Below are positions 1-6,958 of a DNA stretch of 14,526 nt, in pieces. The position numbers and the translations under genes are program-made. Under the pieces are notes generated by a model. It saw only the letters and a list, made by a program, of their open reading frames with translations. It did not search any database and had not been told where the DNA came from. This DNA comes from Prevotella sp. UBA1104 (GTDB lineage Bacteria; Bacteroidota; Bacteroidia; Bacteroidales; Bacteroidaceae). The DNA lies in the NCBI GenBank assembly GCA_002314055.1, contig DCBP01000022.1, forward strand, positions 2,861 to 17,386. Reading direction: 5' to 3'. Numbering within the stretch: position 1 is the stretch's first letter; each line of letters opens with the position of its first letter.

Positions 1-24
1 ATATGAGAATATGAGAATATGAAA
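1..24. repeat. Short tandem repeat at the window edge, about 3 x 8 bp
   Basis: The first 24 bases are three copies of an 8-mer, ATATGAGA, ATATGAGA and ATATGAAA. The array may continue to the left, outside the window. It lies beyond the 3' end of the large minus-strand gene. No function is visible; it could be simple slippage sequence. Confidence 0.6.
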
Positions 25-43
25 ACAGAAAGAAGAATAAACA

Positions 44-123
44 ACAACAGATACAACAAATACAACATTGGGGGGTTAGAGTTTTTAATTCTATAAGAAT
101 GTTGCACCTGCTGTATCTGTCGT
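44..123 (-). terminator. Long imperfect hairpin past the 3' end of the large secreted-protein gene
   Basis: Arms at 44-69 and 98-123 are inverted copies, with 21 of 26 positions complementary. The five differences are all of one kind: read as minus-strand RNA they become G-U wobble pairs, while as plus-strand RNA they would be A-C mismatches. The structure therefore fits a transcript of the minus-strand gene ending at 166. The 28-base loop contains a run of six C (minus strand) and a small palindrome, TTCTATAAGAA. On the minus strand the hairpin is followed by a T-rich stretch. I read it as a transcription terminator or 3' end-protecting structure; the arms are longer than in a typical intrinsic terminator. 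Confidence 0.5.
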
Positions 124-165
124 TCTTGTTGTTTGTTTCAATAAAAAATTTATAGCATCATGGCT

Positions 166-3100
166 TTACGGCACAAACACCTTCACAGCCTTGCTGTCTA
201 CCTTGACAATATAATATCCCGCTGGCAGAGAGACAGTTGCACTATCCTTGCCGGCAAAGTCAGCCACGCGCTTTCCGTCTACAGACAGCAGCAATACATG
301 CTTTCCGGCAATGCCGCCAATCATTATGCGATGGGCTGCCACGGTAATATGCAATTCCTCTGCAGCAATATTGCCAATGCCGGTTTCACCGATGGTAAAC
401 GGTAAAGAGAAATCAGACTCGCCCTTGTCGTAAACCACGCTGACGCGATAAGAATAATTACCTGTCGGAGAGGCTGTTGCATCTGTGTATGCTGCCACGG
501 CAACGGGGGCAGGAGTAAGTAGCTCACTGTTTCTATATACATTATACCCCTTTACGACAAACTGCTGAGCCGGTGCTCCAAGCGGAATATATTCGATATC
601 GTCGATAAAGAGCGCAGAATTTATATCCTTGGCGCGGATGGCAAAATACTTTGCTCCGTCGGGCAGATTGAATGAATATTCCATCCAGTATTCCGGTAAT
701 TCATTAATTATGCCAGCCGAAACGAAGTCTGAAGGGTTCTTGCCCGTCGTAGAGTAATAAACATCAAGATTTTCCAGTCCGTAGCCACAGTTGTTAAGGC
801 TCTTGGCACTTATTCTTACCGTCTGCTTGCCGCCGTAGAGTTCAGGCGATATAAACCAGTCGTCCTTATTGCTGCCGGTATAAGGCGCTATAAGAATCTT
901 GTTGCCCGAAACGGAGCTCCATCCGTCAGCCTCGGTAGCCTTAACCTGCGGGAGGTCAATAACTTGGAAAGTTATTCCGTCTCCACTGTGAGGATAAGTA
1001 ATCCATTTGCCGTCGCTTGTCATGAACTCCATAGAATAGTCCTGTCCGTCCACGTGGTTTACTGTCCATTTTCCGAAGTCGGTTATCGTGAAAGCCTCAT
1101 AGCTTTCAAAATCTTCAACAGAAGCCTCAGGCTCAAGATTATCCAAATCTGGAGCATTCCATGTAAGAGCCACGGCATTGTCCTGCCACTGTCCGGTAAG
1201 TCCTGTAGCAACAGGATAAGTAGGAGCCACGAGCGGCACCTCTATGCTGGCGGTATTGTTCTTCAGGTTCTCGTCGGCAGAATATTCCACAACCGCCTTG
1301 AGATTAAGTGCAGGCAGCTGTCTTACCTCCGGTTTTACGGTAAAGTCTATATCTACAGACTTTTCGGTTTTCACCTCTGCGCCCTCCTTTACGTCAAGGA
1401 GTTCGTCGCCGTTATAGAGTTTCACCGAATATCCACTTGCCGTCTGCATACCGACGTTGTTTACAGTGGCTGTTACCGTTTTCTCCATTCCAACCTTTAT
1501 GCTGCGCGGAGCCTTCAAGCCAACAGCCATAAGGTTATGGTCAAGCTGGTCAACAACCGATATGCGGTCAAGATACAGCATATCATCTTTCGCTACATTG
1601 TCAGTGCGGAAGCCAATCTGCACATAACGATACTGTGCATAAGCCGACAGGTCAACCTCGTGTTTCTCCCATCCGCTTGTGGCAGCGGTAAGGTCGACAT
1701 CGAGAACATCAACCACCTTTCCATCATGGGTATGAACCTCCACTTGCATCTTGTCGTCTACGGCAGAATGTTTGGTGTAGAACGAGAGAATTGGGTGAAC
1801 AGTATTGTCGATACGCACTTTTGGCGACATCAGCAAAAGGTCTGCCGTTTCGCTGCCTACATTGGTGAACGAGATATATCCGTTGTCGCCATCCTGAGCA
1901 TCGGTATTATTCGACGGACTCCAGTTACGCTCTCCCATTACCGGGAAAGAAGTCCACTCCGTATACTCCGAACGCCCCTTGGCAAACGACTCTACGAAAG
2001 GTGTCTCGTATGGACGTCCTACGGAGAGATATGGCGAGTAAGCCTCTACACTGGTTCCGGCAGTCGACGTAGCGGTGATGGTATAGCCGATGGTACGCTG
2101 GCCATCACCAAGATCGTCTATAACATCCCTCACTTCACACTTGCCTGGAGTTCCTTCAATCTCGAGCCATCCGTTTCTCTTCACGCTATACGTAAGATTT
2201 TCGGCATTTATATATCCTCCGTTAACTCCAGTCTGCGGTGCCGCCCAACTGATATCCACGGTGCCGTCTTCTGTTTCATCCACAACGATATTCTCTACAG
2301 CTGCCGGCGTGTCAATGCCAACATAGGTTTCAACGGTAGCGTCGTCGCCTGTTCCACTGGCATTGTATGCCACAACCTTATACTTGTTGAATCCGTTCTG
2401 CGGACTTTCGTCTTTTACCACCGTCCGCTTTCCAGCCACAAGTGATGCAGCATCCGTTATGCTCTTCAGAAGAGTGCCGTTACGGTAAACTTCAGCCTTC
2501 GTCAGCTTGCCTACATTCTCTCCGGCAATGGTTTTCTCCGGCATAGAGAATTCCACTTCAGCCTTCAGTTCACCCTTTGCTGCAGGCTTCACTATGAGAT
2601 TAGCTGGCTGTGCCGGGGCATCGCTTGAGGTAATCTGTTCCACACGGATATTGTCGATATCAAAGGAATGCATAAGAGCATTGCTCGCCAGATGAATACC
2701 CAAGAAATAGTTGCCGTCGGTCTTTACTCCGAATTTAGCCTCAACAGTCTTCGTCTCAAACTTCGTGTCGACTGTTGTCTCAGGCAATATCACAGTATTC
2801 ATGTCTTTCGTTTCCGGCAGACTGCCGAGGGCGATAGACAGAAGCTGCGGATTGGCAGAGTTGCAACGCACCTGAAGCGACAGCTTGTAGTAGCCCGCCT
2901 TGCTCACCTTCAGCGGTGGCAGAATAAGCCAGTCGTCGGCTTTCTGCGTGGCATCGCCGCCATACTGTGCAGTCTGTGCGTCGCCACTTCTATACCAAGT
3001 CTTGCCGTCGTTGTTGGCATCCAGAACGGTGAAGTAGTCGAATGAAGCATCGGAACTGAAGTCTTCTGAGTAAGGCACATCCTTTCCCGGACCAACGAAC

Positions 3101-4440
3101 ACCTTGTTGGATACTGCCGTATCGCCACTCTCGCCGTCAACATACGGGGTTACCTCATACCAGCGCTTGGCAAGAGTTGTGCTACTTGCAGTCTCAGAAT
3201 ATTGTGTCTGCTGATAATTATCCTGCACAACAGTATTATCAGGCTGGCGCACAATGCGGTATCTCACCTTAGAGGCATCAATATACCCGCCGTTTTTGCC
3301 TTTTTCAACAGCATTCCACGATAGACCGAGCATATTATCATTCGTATACTGCAGTTTAACTCCCGTAACGGCAGCCGGCGTGTCTTTTCCAACCCACAGG
3401 GATATTGCAGTACGCTCGCTCTCGCCACTGGTGTTGCTTGTAGTTACGAGAATCTTGCAGCGTCCTTCGTTTACTGTCAGCGGCAACGACAATTTCTGTC
3501 CGGCTGTAGCTGTTCCGGTTTTCACCTCATTGCCAGCCTCTACCCTATACGACAGATTTCCGGAGAGCTTACCGCCAGCCTTTGTCGTTGACGGCATAGT
3601 AAAGGAAACCGTTCCTGTAGTACTTTCTTTTTCGAAAGTCGCCTTCAAGTCGGTCACCCTCGCAGGTGCTCCGTCGGCAACATGCGGCAGAATATAAAGT
3701 CCGGTTATCTCCTCCATTCCGGTGAATGTTCTGCACTGCGTAAGCTGTGCAGTAGTCAGATCCATCTCGTAAAGCACCGACGACATGTTTGCCTCCATGG
3801 ATGCCCAATAACACTTGCCCGTGGTAGGGTCGACAGTAGCCGACTGTGCATACATTGCCTCAATACCCACGTTGCCAACAAACGAGAAGACACCGGTTTC
3901 CTTGTTCACCTTCACGAGATGCGAACCGCTCACGCCATACAGCTGACCGTCGGTTGTGCATACCAATACGGTCAGTGTGTTCTCTATGTCTGAAATAAAC
4001 GTATATCCTCCCGTCTCCGGATCGAGAGTTCCTATTACAGGTTTTCCTCCTTCAGAGAAACAGCCGAAAATATTGTCGGTAGTAGGATCGTAGGCAAGGT
4101 CGAGAGCTACATTGGTGGCTGGTTTCGACGAAAGCAATTCCCAGGTATCGGCATCATATACATTTAGTGTTCGCGTGTCGGCATTTATGGAATAGTATTT
4201 TCCCTTTGCATAAACGCCACCACCCTGTGCAGCAAGTCGGTTGTCTATCTTCACGGGAGTGAAGCCACCAGACTTAGAACTGAAGGAGTAGATGCCGGGA
4301 CCGGTATTGTCTTGCCACTGTGTGGAGGCAACGACACTTCCATAGATTGTCGTCTCGTCTTGTGCTGCCACATTAATGGCAGCAAGCGAGAAGGCGAAAA
4401 GTGCCGAAGCCTTCAACATCGTTGAAATTGATTTATACAT
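166..4440 (-). CDS. Secreted multidomain surface protein (FnIII / choice-of-anchor J) with T9SS-type C-terminal domain
   Basis: This 1424-residue exported protein has an N-terminal signal peptide (about 1-26, hydrophobic core ASALFAFSLAA, likely cleavage after AQ or AA). Residues 27-255 resemble a beta-propeller, with recurring motifs such as YDPTTDNIFG and DPTTGKCYW. FnIII-like modules follow at about 258-350 and 355-450. Choice-of-anchor J (cleaved-adhesin) modules are at about 455-602, 812-965 and 1107-1285, each with the DDWxxxP or LLLMSP type strand. More FnIII modules lie at about 610-707 and 712-808, and a CARDB-like module at about 968-1072. The last 70 residues (LSVDGKRV, then LPAGYYIVKV) look like a T9SS type A sorting domain. 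It should cross the outer membrane by T9SS and be surface-attached or released. Related modules occur in Porphyromonas adhesins, but no protease or glycosidase domain is visible, so its ligand is unknown. No -7 element is seen in the 71-bp gap upstream, so it may be co-transcribed with the 576-residue gene. Confidence 0.88.
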   Translation of the reverse strand: MYKSISTMLKASALFAFSLAAINVAAQDETTIYGSVVASTQWQDNTGPGIYSFSSKSGGFTPVKIDNRLAAQGGGVYAKGKYYSINADTRTLNVYDADTWELLSSKPATNVALDLAYDPTTDNIFGCFSEGGKPVIGTLDPETGGYTFISDIENTLTVLVCTTDGQLYGVSGSHLVKVNKETGVFSFVGNVGIEAMYAQSATVDPTTGKCYWASMEANMSSVLYEMDLTTAQLTQCRTFTGMEEITGLYILPHVADGAPARVTDLKATFEKESTTGTVSFTMPSTTKAGGKLSGNLSYRVEAGNEVKTGTATAGQKLSLPLTVNEGRCKILVTTSNTSGESERTAISLWVGKDTPAAVTGVKLQYTNDNMLGLSWNAVEKGKNGGYIDASKVRYRIVRQPDNTVVQDNYQQTQYSETASSTTLAKRWYEVTPYVDGESGDTAVSNKVFVGPGKDVPYSEDFSSDASFDYFTVLDANNDGKTWYRSGDAQTAQYGGDATQKADDWLILPPLKVSKAGYYKLSLQVRCNSANPQLLSIALGSLPETKDMNTVILPETTVDTKFETKTVEAKFGVKTDGNYFLGIHLASNALMHSFDIDNIRVEQITSSDAPAQPANLIVKPAAKGELKAEVEFSMPEKTIAGENVGKLTKAEVYRNGTLLKSITDAASLVAGKRTVVKDESPQNGFNKYKVVAYNASGTGDDATVETYVGIDTPAAVENIVVDETEDGTVDISWAAPQTGVNGGYINAENLTYSVKRNGWLEIEGTPGKCEVRDVIDDLGDGQRTIGYTITATSTAGTSVEAYSPYLSVGRPYETPFVESFAKGRSEYTEWTSFPVMGERNWSPSNNTDAQDGDNGYISFTNVGSETADLLLMSPKVRIDNTVHPILSFYTKHSAVDDKMQVEVHTHDGKVVDVLDVDLTAATSGWEKHEVDLSAYAQYRYVQIGFRTDNVAKDDMLYLDRISVVDQLDHNLMAVGLKAPRSIKVGMEKTVTATVNNVGMQTASGYSVKLYNGDELLDVKEGAEVKTEKSVDIDFTVKPEVRQLPALNLKAVVEYSADENLKNNTASIEVPLVAPTYPVATGLTGQWQDNAVALTWNAPDLDNLEPEASVEDFESYEAFTITDFGKWTVNHVDGQDYSMEFMTSDGKWITYPHSGDGITFQVIDLPQVKATEADGWSSVSGNKILIAPYTGSNKDDWFISPELYGGKQTVRISAKSLNNCGYGLENLDVYYSTTGKNPSDFVSAGIINELPEYWMEYSFNLPDGAKYFAIRAKDINSALFIDDIEYIPLGAPAQQFVVKGYNVYRNSELLTPAPVAVAAYTDATASPTGNYSYRVSVVYDKGESDFSLPFTIGETGIGNIAAEELHITVAAHRIMIGGIAGKHVLLLSVDGKRVADFAGKDSATVSLPAGYYIVKVDSKAVKVFVP

Positions 4441-4483
4441 AGTAGTATGTGCGTTGTAAAGTTTCGTATTTGGTTCAGTTTTT

Positions 4484-4518
4484 ATCTTTCAATCACTTGA
4501 TAATCTTTCAATCACTTG
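4484..4518. repeat. 16-bp direct repeat, two copies, overlapping a stop codon
   Basis: The 16-mer ATCTTTCAATCACTTG occurs at 4484-4499 and again at 4503-4518, separated by 3 bp. The second copy contains the stop codon (TGA on the minus strand, 4512-4514) of the 576-residue secreted protein gene. It looks like a recent tandem duplication of that gene's 3' end. The extra copy lies wholly in the gap between the two secreted-protein genes. Confidence 0.7.
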
Positions 4519-6242
4519 CGAACTTTCAAAACTGATACTTTTCCGTCGCGCTCTACGCTAACGAGATAAACGCCACAAGGCTGATCTGCGATAGAGAGCG
4601 AAGTGGAATTCTCGGTAGCGGCAACCTTCTTTCCGCTCATGTCGTGCAGAGTAATCTTTGCTCTCTCTGCAGTAGTGATAATGCCATCGGCATAGTTCAC
4701 ATTTCCGGCAACAGACTTTACGGTATTTATAGCCGAAGCCTCACCCAGGTCGTCCATCTTTATAAGTTTCGTTTCGCTGTTGGCGGTTCCGAGCTTGTAA
4801 ACAGCCTGAATATAGAGGTTGCGCTCCGTATAATAGTTATACATGTCTACGCTATATTTCGTATCGCTAACGGTACCCTCATAGTTAACCTTGTTGTCGC
4901 CATATTCTCCAGCCTCGATGATGTTATAACCCTGGAACTCCATGTCGGCGGTATACTTAGGAGCATCCCACGCAATATTCATGCTACTGTTGTCGGAAGT
5001 AACCTCCTTGCTCACGCCGCGCAGATTTGTAGGAGCCGGGAAGTCGATTTTGTTCTCAACGGCAGCAATGTCGCTGATGTTGTATTCTACGGCAGCATCA
5101 CCAGTCTTCACGGTCTGTGCAAAATACTCGTGCTTGCCGTTATAGAGCTTGCTGTCGGTATAAGTAAGGGCAGTCTTCGGGTCGAGAGTGGCAATCTTCT
5201 GTCCGTCACGGTATATATCGTATTCATAACCTTCTGCAGCGGTATTTGCCGGAATAACGGTTACCTTGTTTGTGTTCTTCTCTCCCTCTACGGTTTCAAC
5301 ATTCAGTTTGGCAGCCAAAGTACCGTCGAACTCGCGGCTCACGGTGATTTTGAATGTAGGACTAATGTTCCATGGAGTTTCCTCGTCATAATCATTATAG
5401 GTATAGCTCTGCTCCTTCACGCGGTTTTCGTCAAGACGGGTATATACCACGCTGTCTACCGGAACTTCCTTTTTACCTATCTCGTTCCAGTTTTCATCGT
5501 AGATGGATGATGAGCTGTGGCGCACCTTGGTGGTCATCATTCCACTCTCGTCATAAACGTATCTGGTAGAGTTGAGGAATGTTTTGTTTTCCCCACTTAC
5601 GGTATAGTTAGTTTCCTTCAGCAGGTTGAAGTTCTTGTCGTATTCCAGTTCACCCTGGTAGTCGTATGACGCAAAGCCCTCGGCACCTACTGATACAGTT
5701 TTTTGCGGACAGTTTGGAGCCACGAAGTCGCTGTATGTAATAGTCTGCATCACGGTAAGTTCATTGTCGAATCCCTGCATGAGCAAGGTTTTCTTCACAA
5801 GATTGTTGTCGTTGTCATACTCATATTTATAGCTTTGGTTTCCAGTCTCGGCAATGAGTCTGCCCTTATCGTCATATTCATAAACGGTTTTTTCCGTAGG
5901 GTCGGCGAGTCCCCATCTGCCCGATTCAATCTCCATATACGACTGCGAGAAGTTGCATATGAGCTGTCCGAGAGCGTTATACTCATAGCTGAAATACTGC
6001 ATCAGTTCGTTGTTTGCAGCATCGATGTTCATCTTCCTCAGTAAACGGTTGTTGCTGTCGTATAGATACACAGTTTTTGTAGAAAGGTCGCTACCTCCCG
6101 ACATATAGTCGCCATAGTTCTCCTCAACAGCCACTTTCACGTTTTTTCCCTCAGTGGCATTGTCTGCAGCATAAACAGCCGTGGTAGTCATTGTGCCGGC
6201 AACGATGGCGCATGACAATGATTTCAAGTAAAAATGTTTCAT
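4512..6242 (-). CDS. Secreted YD-like repeat protein with T9SS-type C-terminal domain
   Basis: This 576-residue exported protein has a signal peptide (about 1-25, core CAIVAGTMTTTAVYA). Residues 56-240 hold degenerate tyrosine-aspartate repeats, for example VYLYDSNNRLL, YEYNALGQLI, YEYDDKGRLI, EYDNDNNLVKK and YVYDESGMM. They resemble the YD/RHS repeat unit, but there are only about six to eight, too few for a full RHS cage, and no toxin domain follows. Two FnIII-like segments (about 315-395 with YDIYRDGQKI, and 402-495) come next. Residues 503-576 (ITLHDMSGKKV, then GVYLVSVERDGK) match the form of a T9SS type A sorting domain. The next gene downstream, 71 bp away on the same strand, encodes another T9SS-type cargo, so the two may work together at the cell surface. 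Its substrate or partner is not evident. A -7-like promoter element lies about 90 bp upstream. Confidence 0.85.
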   Translation of the reverse strand: MKHFYLKSLSCAIVAGTMTTTAVYAADNATEGKNVKVAVEENYGDYMSGGSDLSTKTVYLYDSNNRLLRKMNIDAANNELMQYFSYEYNALGQLICNFSQSYMEIESGRWGLADPTEKTVYEYDDKGRLIAETGNQSYKYEYDNDNNLVKKTLLMQGFDNELTVMQTITYSDFVAPNCPQKTVSVGAEGFASYDYQGELEYDKNFNLLKETNYTVSGENKTFLNSTRYVYDESGMMTTKVRHSSSSIYDENWNEIGKKEVPVDSVVYTRLDENRVKEQSYTYNDYDEETPWNISPTFKITVSREFDGTLAAKLNVETVEGEKNTNKVTVIPANTAAEGYEYDIYRDGQKIATLDPKTALTYTDSKLYNGKHEYFAQTVKTGDAAVEYNISDIAAVENKIDFPAPTNLRGVSKEVTSDNSSMNIAWDAPKYTADMEFQGYNIIEAGEYGDNKVNYEGTVSDTKYSVDMYNYYTERNLYIQAVYKLGTANSETKLIKMDDLGEASAINTVKSVAGNVNYADGIITTAERAKITLHDMSGKKVAATENSTSLSIADQPCGVYLVSVERDGKVSVLKVRK

Positions 6243-6322
6243 AATAAAATAAAGTAATTAAATTATATATATAAATTTTATTTTGTAAGCCATGCAAGTT
6301 TTTTTATTTCATTCTCAAGCCA

Positions 6323-6341
6323 ATTACCTTGCAAAGGTAAT
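6323..6341 (-). promoter_or_regulatory. Bacteroidota -7 element within a 19-bp palindrome, upstream of the YD-like gene
   Basis: On the minus strand, 6339-6332 reads TACCTTTG, an exact match to the Bacteroidota -7 consensus TAnnTTTG. It sits inside a perfect inverted repeat with arms 6323-6330 and 6334-6341 and a 3-base centre. A repressor or activator bound to the palindrome would cover the promoter. A clear -33 TTTG is not seen; the region is only T-rich. The predicted transcript would have a leader of roughly 80 bases before the start codon at 6242. Confidence 0.5.
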
Positions 6342-6428
6342 GTAAAGCAATTGTAGAAAAAAATAAATCCATGCATTTTATTCTTTTTAATCCATATAAC
6401 TAAATCCAAAACCATAATAATATGTATG

Positions 6429-6503
6429 TTAACCTGTATTATTCATAATGTATACTTTGGTGCGTTTTATAATATACATTATCCAATGAATAATACAAGT
6501 TAA
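6429..6503. repeat. 75-bp imperfect inverted repeat in AT-rich intergenic DNA
   Basis: The left arm 6429-6454 and right arm 6473-6503 pair almost completely. The arms share TTAAC, then TGTATTATTCAT, then AATGTATA, with one mismatch and a 5-base insertion in the right arm. The 18-base centre separates them. It lies between the divergent secreted-protein and nadA promoters, just left of the DnaA-box-like cluster. It could form a cruciform or RNA hairpin, act as a terminator, or be a remnant of a small mobile repeat. Confidence 0.65.
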
Positions 6504-6745
6504 GATGTTTATCCCGCAGGAAGTAAAAATGGTTTCCCCGAAGACAACCACAAGAGTGCATTCCATAGATAGGAAAAAGTAATCCACAGTTATCCACAAA
6601 AACCTGTGTAAAACCCTGTTGATAAAGTGTACGTTATCCACACAAGCAAAGAAGGCAACACGGCATAGGTGGATATCCACAGGGTTATGAGCAACAAATT
6701 AAAAACTTTTCCACGCTTTTTTATCAACAAAAGATATAAACTTAT

Positions 6746-6753
6746 TACCTTTG
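6746..6753 (+). promoter_or_regulatory. Bacteroidota -7 promoter element for nadA
   Basis: TACCTTTG matches TAnnTTTG exactly and is followed by CA, a common extension in this phylum. Transcription would start near 6760 and give a leader of about 200 bases before the chosen nadA start. No convincing -33 TTTG is visible. The element lies within the DnaA-box-like cluster, with a box starting 8 bp downstream, so DnaA binding could affect nadA expression. Confidence 0.5.
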
Positions 6754-6781
6754 CACCGAATGTGGATATTGTGGATAAACA

Positions 6782-6800
6782 GTGTTTCAATCTGAAACAC
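6782..6800. promoter_or_regulatory. Perfect 19-bp palindrome in the nadA leader; possible operator
   Basis: GTGTTTCA and TGAAACAC flank a 3-base centre (ATC). It lies about 30 bases past the -7 element, within the predicted nadA leader and between DnaA-box-like sites. The size and symmetry suit a dimeric repressor, for example one sensing NAD status, but I do not recognise the site as that of a known regulator. A short RNA hairpin is the alternative. Confidence 0.4.
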
Positions 6801-6958
6801 AATAACAAACATTATGAATAACTTGTAGATAAGCCATAACAAGATGTTGATAAGCAAATATGCAAGAAAAACAGAAGAAAGTTATAAACATATCCACGGC
6901 ACATCATACAATACATAGTTTTATTTTAAATTTAAAAACAATAAAAGATAATAATAAT

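Noticed and set aside
964..2445. A 493-codon plus-strand open frame opposite the large secreted-protein gene
   Set aside because: It is antisense to a gene with a signal peptide, clear domains and a sorting domain. Its translation shows no recognisable domain and has the unusual composition expected of a codon-bias shadow.
4644..5510. A 288-codon plus-strand open frame opposite the YD-like repeat gene
   Set aside because: Antisense shadow of a well-supported gene. The hydrophobic look comes from reading Asp/Tyr/Asn-rich codons in reverse; there is no promoter and no family motif.
4512..6242. RHS/YD polymorphic toxin
   Set aside because: The repeat array is short, there is no RHS core-associated motif or C-terminal toxin, and no immunity gene. 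The C-terminus is a T9SS-type sorting domain.
6429..6680. An 83-codon minus-strand open frame in the intergenic region
   Set aside because: It is made of the inverted repeat and DnaA-like boxes. The translation resembles no protein and no promoter or neighbour supports it.
6860..6958. A longer nadA start at 6860 adding 33 residues
   Set aside because: The added residues are not NadA-like and the DNA is AT-rich leader carrying a DnaA-like box. The ATG at 6959 gives the usual family length.
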